DNA of 64,000 bases from an uncultured Caulobacterales bacterium (GTDB lineage: Bacteria; Pseudomonadota; Alphaproteobacteria; Caulobacterales; Caulobacteraceae), in NCBI GenBank assembly GCA_903884425.1, contig CAISEP010000020.1, forward strand, positions 1 to 64,000. The letters run 5' to 3'. The notes beneath the pieces were generated by a model. That model had not been told where the DNA came from. It saw only the letters and a program-made list of their open reading frames with translations, and made no database searches. The translations under genes were made by a program, and so were the position numbers. This document shows, piece after piece, positions 21,235 through 29,720 of the stretch; positions within the stretch are counted from its first letter, which is position 1; each line of letters begins with the position of its first letter.

Positions 21235-22005
21235 TCAGGGGGTGAAGCCTTCGAAGATCAGGTTGTCGCAGTGGGCCTGGACCTTGTGCCAGGTTTCGGG
21301 CGACCGCACCGTCCAGGCCACCACCGGCATGCCGCCGTCCCGCAGGGTGTCCGCCTCGGCACTGGGCAGCATGTCGAGGCCCAGGGCCAGGAAGTGCGGC
21401 CGTGCGATCTTCACATGCTCCAGCGCCCGCAAGGCGCGGATGGCGTCGGCGGACATGCGCCCTTCCCCGTCCGCATAGGCATGGCTGTTCAGGCCGCGCA
21501 GGATCTTGGGATGGTGGTCCGCGAACCAGGCGTGGCTGTAGGCGTTGAAGCCGATCAGCGCCACGGGCCCCTTGTGGTCCAGCAGCACGTCATGCACTCG
21601 CTTCTCCAGGGGCCCGACCTCGCCGGAGGGGGTCTTCAGTTCCACCAGCACCAGGGCCCGGTGGCCGATCACCGCCAGGGCCTCGGCCAGGGTGGGGATG
21701 GTCTCGTCGGACCTGCCCAGCCTCAGCTTCTGCAGGTCCCGGGCGGCAAAGTCGCGGACCCGGCCGGTGGTGCCGGTCATCCGGTCCAGGGTGGCGTCAT
21801 GGAACACCACCGCCTCGCCATCGGCGGTGATCTGCACGTCCAGCTCGACGCCATAGCCCTGTTCCGCCGCATGCTGGAAGGCGGCCAGGCTGTTCTCCGG
21901 CGCGCCGTCGGCGGTCCACAGGCCCCGATGGGCGATGGGCGGGCCGCTCAGCCGGGGCCAGGCCTCGCCGAAATCGGCAATGTGCGGCTGGACCTTGCGG
22001 CTCAT
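21235..22005 (-). CDS. Glycerophosphodiester phosphodiesterase
   Basis: IAHRGLWTADGAPENSLAAFQHA, GVELDVQITADGEAVVFHDATLDR. Confidence 0.93.
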   Translation of the reverse strand: MSRKVQPHIADFGEAWPRLSGPPIAHRGLWTADGAPENSLAAFQHAAEQGYGVELDVQITADGEAVVFHDATLDRMTGTTGRVRDFAARDLQKLRLGRSDETIPTLAEALAVIGHRALVLVELKTPSGEVGPLEKRVHDVLLDHKGPVALIGFNAYSHAWFADHHPKILRGLNSHAYADGEGRMSADAIRALRALEHVKIARPHFLALGLDMLPSAEADTLRDGGMPVVAWTVRSPETWHKVQAHCDNLIFEGFTP

Positions 22006-22460
22006 GCCACCTCCACCACGGCGTCGACCTCCACGGAGAAGTTCAGGGGCAGGCGATAGACGCCGACGGCGGAGCGGGCGTGGCGACCGGCGTCCCCGAA
22101 CACCTCCACCATCAGGTCGCTGCAGCCGTTGATCACGGCGGGAATGGCGAAGAACTCAGGACCCGCCTGGACGAAGCCCCCCAGCTTCACCACCCGGCGG
22201 ACGCGGGACAGGTCCCCCAGCGCCGCCTTCATCTGGGCGATCAGGTTGATGCCGCACAGGCGGGCCGCCGCCTTGGCCGTGGCCTCGTCCACCTCGGTGC
22301 CGACGGTGCCCTTGATGCCGCCCGACGCGTCCACCGACACCTGGCCGGAGATGAACAGCTGCGATCCGCTCTGGACGAAGGGCACGTAGTTGGCCACCGG
22401 TGCCACCGGTTCCGGCAGCACGATGCCGAGGGATTTCAGGCGGTCTTCGATAGCGGACAT
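22002..22460 (-). CDS. RidA family protein
   Basis: YVPFVQSGSQLFISGQV, GINLIAQMKAALGDL; 4-bp overlap with the GDPD gene. Confidence 0.9.
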   Translation of the reverse strand: MSAIEDRLKSLGIVLPEPVAPVANYVPFVQSGSQLFISGQVSVDASGGIKGTVGTEVDEATAKAAARLCGINLIAQMKAALGDLSRVRRVVKLGGFVQAGPEFFAIPAVINGCSDLMVEVFGDAGRHARSAVGVYRLPLNFSVEVDAVVEVA

Positions 22461-22533
22461 GGGCGGCTTTCCGGTGATGGGATCGTGCCGCCATCCATAG
22501 ACGACAAACCCCGGACTGCGGAAGCCTTGTTGC

Positions 22534-22845
22534 TCAGCGCGCCGCGCCGCAGGTGCCGGTCTGGATGCGCACGGGCAGCAGGACCGGCGTGTTGTCCGCC
22601 CGAGGCGTCAGGTGGAACTGGGCGCTCATGGACAGGGCCGCGGCCCCGGCCCCGAGGCTGTTGGGATCCTCCGACACCACCTGGCAGTCCCGGGCGGCAC
22701 CGTCCTCGGCCACATGGCATTGCAGGACCACGGTCAGGGTGCAGCTGTCCGCCCGGGCCAGCGTCATGTCGTGCCCTGCCGCGGAGGGGCCAGTGGCCGA
22801 CAAGGCAGAGGCGACGGTGATGGCGGCGAACAGGGGCAGGACCAC
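22534..22845 (-). CDS. Small secreted TonB-C-like protein
   Basis: signal-like VVLPLFAAITVASALSATGPSAAG then CTLTVVLQCHVAEDGAARDCQVVSEDP..GAGAAALSMSAQFHLTP (TonB C-terminal-like fold); GTG start inferred. Confidence 0.55.
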   Translation of the reverse strand: MVLPLFAAITVASALSATGPSAAGHDMTLARADSCTLTVVLQCHVAEDGAARDCQVVSEDPNSLGAGAAALSMSAQFHLTPRADNTPVLLPVRIQTGTCGAAR

Positions 22846-23097
22846 GGCGGTTTCCTCGTATCGGGGTCGCCCGTCTCCGGACGGGACGCTTTGGCAGGAC
22901 CGGAGCAAGGGCTGCGCCAATCGGCGCACGACCCGAGGGTTAACAGAGGTTAACGGCACCTCCAAGCCGACCTGACCGAAAGGTGAATGAAAGATAATGG
23001 CGCGCCCCACCGTGCGTTCAGGTGCGGGGTCCTAGGGTGGCCTCATCGGACAAACGGCGCGGCGGTCGCGCCCCGGCCCGAAGATGGGAGACTGAAC

Positions 23098-23334
23098 ATG
23101 AACCTCTTCAAGAGCTTGATGCTGGTGGCCGCCACGGCGGCCGTCACGGTTCCGGCGATCGCGTCTGCCGACGACTGGGGCCACCGGGATGGCGGCCGCG
23201 ACGGCTATCGCGAGGTGGTCTATCGCCACGCGGACTGGGACTACTTCCACCGGCCCTACTGGGCCCGCGGCTGGGACCGGGACCGGTGGGAGCACCACCG
23301 CCATTACCGGGACCGCCACGAGCGCCGCTGGTAG
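23098..23334 (+). CDS. Small secreted His/Arg/Asp/Trp/Tyr-rich protein
   Basis: MNLFKSLMLVAATAAVTVPAIASA signal peptide then highly charged, aromatic mature part; hairpin terminator downstream. Confidence 0.65.
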   Translation: MNLFKSLMLVAATAAVTVPAIASADDWGHRDGGRDGYREVVYRHADWDYFHRPYWARGWDRDRWEHHRHYRDRHERRW

Positions 23335-23387
23335 CCCCTGACCCCCTTCCCGCGCCGGACGGTCCCCGGTGTCCGACGCAGGAACAG

Positions 23388-23419
23388 AAGCCCCCTTCCG
23401 CCGTGCGGGAGGGGGCTTC
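23388..23419 (+). terminator. Probable rho-independent-type hairpin
   Basis: aagcccccttcc-gccgtgc-gggagggggctt stem-loop about 50 bp after the stop codon at 23334. Confidence 0.6.
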
Positions 23420-23435
23420 GACCGTTTGGGGGGGA

Positions 23436-23572
23436 TGCGTCCTTCGAGACGGGCCTTCGGCCCTCCTCAGGATGACGCGCGTTATGGAACCCTCGTCTAC
23501 CGGTCTGGGCTCGACACCCAATACCCTTCGTCATGGTGAGGAGGCCCGGAACGGGCCGTCTCGAACCACGCA
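23436..23572. repeat. Intergenic repeat cluster 5 (B dimer)
   Basis: 23436-23477 / 23529-23572. Confidence 0.95.
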
Positions 23573-23577
23573 GAAAC

Positions 23578-25914
23578 CTACTCCGTCAGCGCCGGTTCCC
23601 CGGACTCCGCGTCGTCGGACGAGCCTTCGCCGTGCGGGCCGGAGGCAGCGGCGTCGATCTGGAAGTCGATCTTGCCGTCCTTCAGCCCGACGATCACATG
23701 CCCGCCGCGGACCAGCCGGCCGAACAGGATCTCGTCGGCCAGGGGCTTCTTGATGTGCTCCTGGATGACCCGGGCCAGCGGGCGGGCGCCGAACAGCTCG
23801 TCATAGCCGTTCTTGGCCAGCCAGTCGGCGGCGTCCTCCGTCAGTTCGATGGTCACGTGCCGGTCGGCCAGCTGGGCCTCGAGCTGCATGACGAACTTCT
23901 GCACCACGTTGCGGATCACTTCCGGCGGCAGGGGCTTGAAGGTGATCACCGCGTCCAGGCGGTTGCGGAACTCCGGCGTGAACAGGCGGTTGATCGCCTG
24001 CTCGTCCGCGTCCGTCACCCGCCCGCGACCGAAGCCGATGCCCGCCTTGTTGTTGTCCGAGGCCCCGGCATTGGTGGTCATGATCAGCACCACGTTGCGG
24101 AAGTCCACCTTCTTGCCGTTGGAGTCCGTCAGGGTCCCGTGGTCCATGACCTGCAAGAGGATGTTGTAGACGTCCTGGTGGGCCTTCTCGATCTCGTCGA
24201 GCAGGACCACCGCGTGCTTGTGCTGGTCCACGGCGTCGGTCAGCTGGCCGCCCTGGTCGTGGCCCACATAGCCCGGAGGGGCGCCGATCAGGCGACTGAC
24301 CGTGTGCCGCTCCATGTACTCGCTCATGTCGAAGCGCAGCAGCTCGATCCCGAGGGTGAGGGCCAGCTGGCGCGCCACCTCGGTCTTGCCGACGCCCGTG
24401 GGGCCGGAGAACAGGTAGGAGCCGATGGGCTTCTGCGTGTCCCGCAGCCCCGCCCGGCTCATCTTCATGGCGGCGGACAGCTGGATGATGGCGTCGTCCT
24501 GGCCATAGACCGCGCGCTTCAGGTCGCTTTCCAGGCTGCGCAGCGCCTCCACGTCGGACTTGGAGACGGACTTGGTGGGGATGCGGGCCATCTTGGCCAC
24601 CACCGTCTCGATGTCCTTCACGCCGATGGTCTTCTTGCGCCGCCCCTCGGGGATCAGCATCTGGGAGGCCCCCGCCTCGTCCAGGATGTCGATGGCCTTG
24701 TCCGGCAGCTTGCGGTCGGTGATGTACTTCACCGACAGCTCCACCGCCGCCTTCACCGCATCATTGGTGTAGCGCAGCTTGTGGAACTCCTCGTAATATA
24801 CCTTCAGGCCCTTGAGGATCTTGATGGCGTCATCGACGGACGGCTCGGTCACGTCGATCTTCTGGAAGCGGCGGACCAGCGCCCGGTCCTTCTCGAAGTG
24901 CTGGCGGAACTCCTTGTAGGTGGTGGAGCCCATGCACTTCAGCGTGCCGGACGCCAGCGCCGGCTTCAGCAGGTTGGAGGCGTCCATGGCCCCGCCGGAG
25001 GTGGCGCCCGCGCCGATCACCGTGTGGATCTCGTCGATGAACAGCACCGCGTTCGGGTGGTTCTCGAGTTCCTTCACCACCTGCTTGACCCGCTCCTCGA
25101 AGTCGCCGCGATAGCGGGTGCCCGCCAGCAGCGCGCCCATGTCGAGGGAGAAGATGGTGGCCCCGGCCAGCACTTCCGGCACCTCTCCATTGACGATCTT
25201 GCGGGCCAGGCCCTCGGCAATGGCGGTCTTGCCCACGCCCGGGTCGCCCACCAGCAGGGGGTTGTTCTTGGTCCGGCGGCACAGGATCTGGATGCAGCGC
25301 TCCACCTCCGCGTGACGGCCGATCAGGGGGTCGACCTTGCCCTGCCGCGCCTTCTCGTTGAGGTTCACGCAGTAGGTGTCCAGGGCCTCGCCGGACTTGG
25401 CGGCGGGCTTGTCCTCGGTCTCGTTCTCCGAGGCCTGGGAGGAGCCGCGCACCGTGCGGGGCTCGCTGGCCCCGGCCTTCTTGGCGATGCCGTGGGCGAT
25501 GAAGTTCACCGCGTCATAGCGGGTCATGTCCTGTTCCTGCAGGAAGAAGGCCGCGTGGCTCTCCCGCTCGGAGAAGACGGCGACCAGCACATTGGCCCCG
25601 GTCACGTCGTCGCGGCCCGAGGACTGCACGTGGATCACGGCGCGCTGGATCACCCGCTGGAAGCCCGCCGTCGGCTTGGCATCCTCCCCGGTGTCCATGA
25701 CCAGGGACTTCAGCTCGGTATCCAGATAGCTGATCAGGTTCTTCTTCAGCACCTCGAGGTCCACATTGCAGGCCCGCATCACCGCCGCGCCCTCGGCGTC
25801 GTCGGTCAGGGAGAGCAGCAGGTGCTCGAGGGTCGCATATTCATGCTTGCGCTGGTTGGCGTAAGCGACGGCCCGGTGGAGGGTCTCTTCCAGGTTACGC
25901 GAGAAGGACGGCAC
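23578..25914 (-). CDS. clpA: ATP-dependent Clp protease ATP-binding subunit ClpA
   Basis: [36 protein letters not shown]; two P-loops [15 protein letters not shown] and [15 protein letters not shown]; next to clpS. Confidence 0.97.
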   Translation of the reverse strand: MPSFSRNLEETLHRAVAYANQRKHEYATLEHLLLSLTDDAEGAAVMRACNVDLEVLKKNLISYLDTELKSLVMDTGEDAKPTAGFQRVIQRAVIHVQSSGRDDVTGANVLVAVFSERESHAAFFLQEQDMTRYDAVNFIAHGIAKKAGASEPRTVRGSSQASENETEDKPAAKSGEALDTYCVNLNEKARQGKVDPLIGRHAEVERCIQILCRRTKNNPLLVGDPGVGKTAIAEGLARKIVNGEVPEVLAGATIFSLDMGALLAGTRYRGDFEERVKQVVKELENHPNAVLFIDEIHTVIGAGATSGGAMDASNLLKPALASGTLKCMGSTTYKEFRQHFEKDRALVRRFQKIDVTEPSVDDAIKILKGLKVYYEEFHKLRYTNDAVKAAVELSVKYITDRKLPDKAIDILDEAGASQMLIPEGRRKKTIGVKDIETVVAKMARIPTKSVSKSDVEALRSLESDLKRAVYGQDDAIIQLSAAMKMSRAGLRDTQKPIGSYLFSGPTGVGKTEVARQLALTLGIELLRFDMSEYMERHTVSRLIGAPPGYVGHDQGGQLTDAVDQHKHAVVLLDEIEKAHQDVYNILLQVMDHGTLTDSNGKKVDFRNVVLIMTTNAGASDNNKAGIGFGRGRVTDADEQAINRLFTPEFRNRLDAVITFKPLPPEVIRNVVQKFVMQLEAQLADRHVTIELTEDAADWLAKNGYDELFGARPLARVIQEHIKKPLADEILFGRLVRGGHVIVGLKDGKIDFQIDAAASGPHGEGSSDDAESGEPALTE

Positions 25915-25924
25915 GTCGGACCTC

Positions 25925-26257
25925 TCAATCTTTTTCCATGGTGCACTGGAGGGGATGCTGATGCCTGCGGGCTGCATCGACCACCTGCGCCACCTTTGTT
26001 TCGGCGACTTCGTAAGTATAGATACCACACACCCCAACACCGTGTTGGTGAACGTGCAGCATGATCCGCGTCGCCTCGTCCCGGGTCTTGTTGAAGAAAC
26101 GCTCCAGCACGTAGACGACGAACTCCATAGGCGTGTAGTCGTCGTTCAGAATCAGGACTCGATACAAGGAGGGCTTCTGAAGCTTGGGCTTGACCTGCGT
26201 GACGACCGCAGACCCGACCCCATTTCCTTGATCACCTTGCTTGCGCTCGGTCATCAA
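25925..26257 (-). CDS. clpS: ATP-dependent Clp protease adaptor ClpS
   Basis: [47 protein letters not shown]. Confidence 0.97.
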   Translation of the reverse strand: MMTERKQGDQGNGVGSAVVTQVKPKLQKPSLYRVLILNDDYTPMEFVVYVLERFFNKTRDEATRIMLHVHQHGVGVCGIYTYEVAETKVAQVVDAARRHQHPLQCTMEKD

Positions 26258-26441
26258 ACCCTTCTCCGTATCACTGCGAACGACGCCGACCTGTTGATTA
26301 GATAAGCCGGGACGGTGTTTTGGGAAGCCCTTGTTTTTCTGTCGGGACGATTAGAGGCCCCGAAGGTTGCGATCGCTGTGGACAGGCGAAGCGACCGCCC
26401 CGTCCGTCCCCCTCGAACGCTGTCACGGAACCCGGGATTCG

Positions 26442-27518
26442 TCAGGTCCCCGGTGCCCAATCCACCGAGGCGCCGTGGGAATGGACACGGGCGAGGCGCC
26501 GCTGCCCGCCGTTTGGCCACAGGCGCAGCGTCACCTCCATCAGCACCTCGCCGGGGATCATCTCCATGGCCAGCCAGGCGAGCGGCGCGTCCGGCGTGGC
26601 AAGCCCGGCCATGCGCGCCATGTGCGCGGTGATCCGCTCCTGGGTCGCGGCCGGCATGTACTGCCACATGACCGAGTGATAGAGCACCGTGGCGACCCCG
26701 GGCGTCGGCCGCACATGGGCCTCCACCCAGTCGGCGGCGTCGGCCTGGACCAGGTCGAGCCCCGTCTGCCGGGCCAGCGCGATGGCGCCGTCGACCCTCG
26801 CCACCCGGTCCCGCTGGTCGGCCCACACATAGGCGCGCAGTCGCCGGGCCTGCAGGGGATCGCGGATGTCCACCGGCGCGATGTCACAGCCCCGGGTCTC
26901 GGTCACCGTGATCGGCCCCAGCGGCGGCGGCGGGCCGCGCCAGTCCCCGTCGATCCCCACCGGGCTCTGCGGATCGCCCCAGGCCCCCGCCTCGCCGAAG
27001 CGGTAGCGGAACTTCGGCCAGTTCAGGTTCAGCCCGGCGCTGGCCCCGATCTCGAGACAGCGGAGCGGCAGGCCGGTCTCGGCGGCCACCGTGGCGAAGC
27101 CGCCGAACAGGCAAAGGGTCCGCCGCACCTCGTTGGTCTGGGGGGGCGAGGCGATGAAGGCCGAAAGCTCCGCCTGCCGGGCGCGGGCCAGCGGGATCAG
27201 CACCGCGGCCAGGGCGTCGGGATCGGCCTCCGTCACGTTCGGCGGATAGAGGGCCGACAGGGCCGACGCCTCGCCCCCCAGCGCCATGAAATGCGCCCAG
27301 CCCAGCGGCCGGATGGGCGTGGCGGCGTCGATCTGCCCGTTCAGGTCGAGCCCGGCGAAGGGTTCCAGCACCTCGGCGAACACCCCGCCCGCCTGCAGGT
27401 CGGCCAGCATCACCTCCAGCACGGCGGCGGAGAAGGGCGAGCCCATGGTCCGGCTGACCCGGGCCTGGCCGAAGAAGATCTGCTCGAGGGGGGTGCGGGG
27501 GGTCTGGGGCTCGGTCAT
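26442..27518 (-). CDS. DUF2332 family protein
   Basis: SSPFSAAVLEVMLADL-type start, LEIGASAGLNLNWPKFRYRFG, VLYHSVMWQYMP. Confidence 0.85.
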   Translation of the reverse strand: MTEPQTPRTPLEQIFFGQARVSRTMGSPFSAAVLEVMLADLQAGGVFAEVLEPFAGLDLNGQIDAATPIRPLGWAHFMALGGEASALSALYPPNVTEADPDALAAVLIPLARARQAELSAFIASPPQTNEVRRTLCLFGGFATVAAETGLPLRCLEIGASAGLNLNWPKFRYRFGEAGAWGDPQSPVGIDGDWRGPPPPLGPITVTETRGCDIAPVDIRDPLQARRLRAYVWADQRDRVARVDGAIALARQTGLDLVQADAADWVEAHVRPTPGVATVLYHSVMWQYMPAATQERITAHMARMAGLATPDAPLAWLAMEMIPGEVLMEVTLRLWPNGGQRRLARVHSHGASVDWAPGT

Positions 27519-27674
27519 GGGCGGAGCATGCGCCACCGCCGCGGGCGTTCAAGATTGATTGTGCGGGTCAATGATTGGGGGGGGCGATGCGCTCCCGAAA
27601 GCCGACGTCCCGAACGGCCGGGATGGGGGGATAGCGGCCAGGACCCGTCAGGGGTGTTGGCAGAAAGTAGGTAC

Positions 27675-28694
27675 CTAGTGAGTGCTTGCGAGCACGTTAA
27701 ATACGGCATCGATCACCGCATCCGGCTTGCTGAAGTGGATCATGTGCGGAGCTCCGTCGACGACTCTGTGCACGCCGTTCGACGAGAGTTGCGCGAGCTT
27801 CTCGTGGCCGTGGAGCCAAACCTGTTGGAGCGCCGCGCGGTCTTGCGCGGAAAGTCCCTCTTCGCCCGTCCTGGCGCCTGCAGTCAGCACGATAAGCGGC
27901 ATCGTCCCATAGCTTGTTCGCGTCGCGAGAACTTGTCTGTACGACGCCATCTGGCTGTCGTCCTCCGAGATAACGGCCCGGGCCATCGCCTGATTGTTTA
28001 ACGGACTATTCGGGGGCGGAGAACCGCATTGGGCGTACGCGGGATCTCCAGGCTTCATCCGACCGTCAGCGGCCGCTCCGATGCAAGTCCGGCTCTCCGC
28101 CTCCGCTTCGTCCTCCATCTTCGCCCACGAGGCCGAAGCCCTTCGGAATGGAAGCGAGGCCTCGTCGACCTCGGGATCAACCAGGACCATGCCCGCCACG
28201 TCTTTGCGATAGCGGTTTGCAAACAGCTGTGCGTCGTAGCCTCCCAGCGAATGGGCAACCAAGACGTATGGGCTCAGCAAGCCGATCGCCGCCAAACCCG
28301 CGCGCAGGTCGGCCGCGATATGAGTCGCGTCGCGGGGCAATGGCGCCGCATCGCTATGGCCATAGCCCGCCCTGTCATAGGCGCACGCGGTGGTCCTCTG
28401 GGCAACCGCCGGCTGGACCTTCCGCCAGACAGATGCTGACATGCCAAGTCCCGCCTCGAATACAACCACTGATGATCCATGGCCAGCACAATAAAACGCA
28501 AGCCGCCGCCCGTCCGACAGAGTGGCGTAGCTCGGATGGTCGTAGTTGATTGTGACTAGATCGCTCGCATTTGGTGGTGCCGTCGGTGGGGCGGAGCCGC
28601 GGTCGGTGGGCGCGCCGGCCGTAGCTATTGAAGTGGCCGCTAAACCAACAACAATCCCGCACAAATGGGTCGTTGAAGACAACGCTAGCCGCAT
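27675..28694 (-). CDS. Secreted alpha/beta hydrolase
   Basis: signal-like start MRLALSSTTHLCGIVVGLAATSIATAGA; VFEAGLGMSASVW, AYDRAGYGHSD, LVAHSLGGYDAQLFA nucleophile elbow, GAPHMIHFSKPDAV. Confidence 0.88.
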   Translation of the reverse strand: MRLALSSTTHLCGIVVGLAATSIATAGAPTDRGSAPPTAPPNASDLVTINYDHPSYATLSDGRRLAFYCAGHGSSVVVFEAGLGMSASVWRKVQPAVAQRTTACAYDRAGYGHSDAAPLPRDATHIAADLRAGLAAIGLLSPYVLVAHSLGGYDAQLFANRYRKDVAGMVLVDPEVDEASLPFRRASASWAKMEDEAEAESRTCIGAAADGRMKPGDPAYAQCGSPPPNSPLNNQAMARAVISEDDSQMASYRQVLATRTSYGTMPLIVLTAGARTGEEGLSAQDRAALQQVWLHGHEKLAQLSSNGVHRVVDGAPHMIHFSKPDAVIDAVFNVLASTH

Positions 28695-28886
28695 TCTGCC
28701 CCCCAGTCCTTTGACACCAGGAGCAGTGCATGCCAACTTGGTTGGGTCAATGCCCATGCTCGCGACGTTGCCCGACTGAGTCCGCTCCGGGTCGATACCT
28801 GCCGCCGCCCCCCCTTGCCTGAAACTCACCGTCCACCGGACCACGCACACCCTCGCCTTGGCCTGCGCGGACTGACGCCGGAACAC

Positions 28887-28918
28887 GAAAAAGGCCCCGG
28901 ACGCGAACGCCCGGGGCC
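28887..28918 (-). terminator. Rho-independent terminator of the phasin gene
   Basis: minus strand GGCCCCGG-N10-CCGGGGCC followed by TTTTT. Confidence 0.8.
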
Positions 28919-28949
28919 CGAAATCACCGACCGTGAGGCCGGAAACGCC

Positions 28950-29387
28950 TTACTTCTTCGACTGCACCGATTCCATCAGGGTGGTGGCGCGCTCGTTCAG
29001 CGGCTTGATGGAGTCCTTCACCGCCGCCGAGACGATCTCGGAGGCGTGGTTCAGCTGGGCGATGTAGCTTTCCATGAAGGACTTGGCGAAGCTGGTCTGC
29101 AGCTCCACCACTTCCTGCACGCTGCGGGCCGAGGTCAGGGCCTTGGCGGCGGCGGTGTTGTCTTCCACGGACTTCTTGGTGAAGGCCATGGCCTGGGCGC
29201 CCAGGGCTTCCGCGCCCTTGGTGGCGGCGGTGACGCTGGCGATCATCGCCTCGAGGTTCTTCTTGGAATGGGTGTTCAGCTCGTTCAGCGCCGACAGGGA
29301 CTTGTCGGCGGCGTCCTTGAACGCCTGATTGCCGGCCGCGGTGACCTGTTCGACCGATGCCTTGATGTGTTCTGCGCCGTCAGCCAT
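28950..29387 (-). CDS. Phasin family protein
   Basis: 145 aa helical; SFAKSFMESYIAQLNHASEIVSAAVKDSIKPLNERATTLMESVQ. Confidence 0.9.
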   Translation of the reverse strand: MADGAEHIKASVEQVTAAGNQAFKDAADKSLSALNELNTHSKKNLEAMIASVTAATKGAEALGAQAMAFTKKSVEDNTAAAKALTSARSVQEVVELQTSFAKSFMESYIAQLNHASEIVSAAVKDSIKPLNERATTLMESVQSKK

Positions 29388-29522
29388 GGAACATCTCCGA
29401 ATAAGGGGGCCAGGGGCTGGCCGTGGGGAGGGGCAGGTACCGCCCGGGGACTTCGTGCCGGCAGGGTGCGCCGGACTGCGAGGGTGAAAATGCCCCGGAA
29501 GTGCCGTTTCGTCAAGAAAAAT

Positions 29523-29558
29523 GGTGCAGTGCACAATGAATTTTTTGTGCAGCGCACC
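29523..29558. promoter_or_regulatory. Paired TGC..GCA palindromes in the phasin/DD-carboxypeptidase divergent region (candidate PhaR operator)
   Basis: GTGCAGTGCAC (29524-29534) and GTGCAGCGCAC (29547-29557); outer 14-mers are themselves an imperfect inverted repeat (12/14). Confidence 0.6.
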
Positions 29559-29720
29559 GTCGCCTGTCAGGCGCATTTGTCTGCCATTTGCCGCAGAAAG
29601 GTGCATAATGCCCTTCGAGGCCCGGTCGTTGTTTACCTTAGCGAAAGGTCCGTTGAAGGATGGTAACTTTGATCCGACGGCGGGGTGCCGCGGTCGCCGG
29701 CAATGTGACGGATAGAGTGC

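Noticed and set aside
23533-26064. 843-aa plus-strand ORF antisense to clpA/clpS
   Set aside because: Shadow ORF over highly conserved ClpA; no independent coding evidence.
26315-26632. Short plus-strand ORFs upstream of and overlapping DUF2332
   Set aside because: Pro/Arg-rich, overlap a well supported minus-strand CDS, no signal of independent function.
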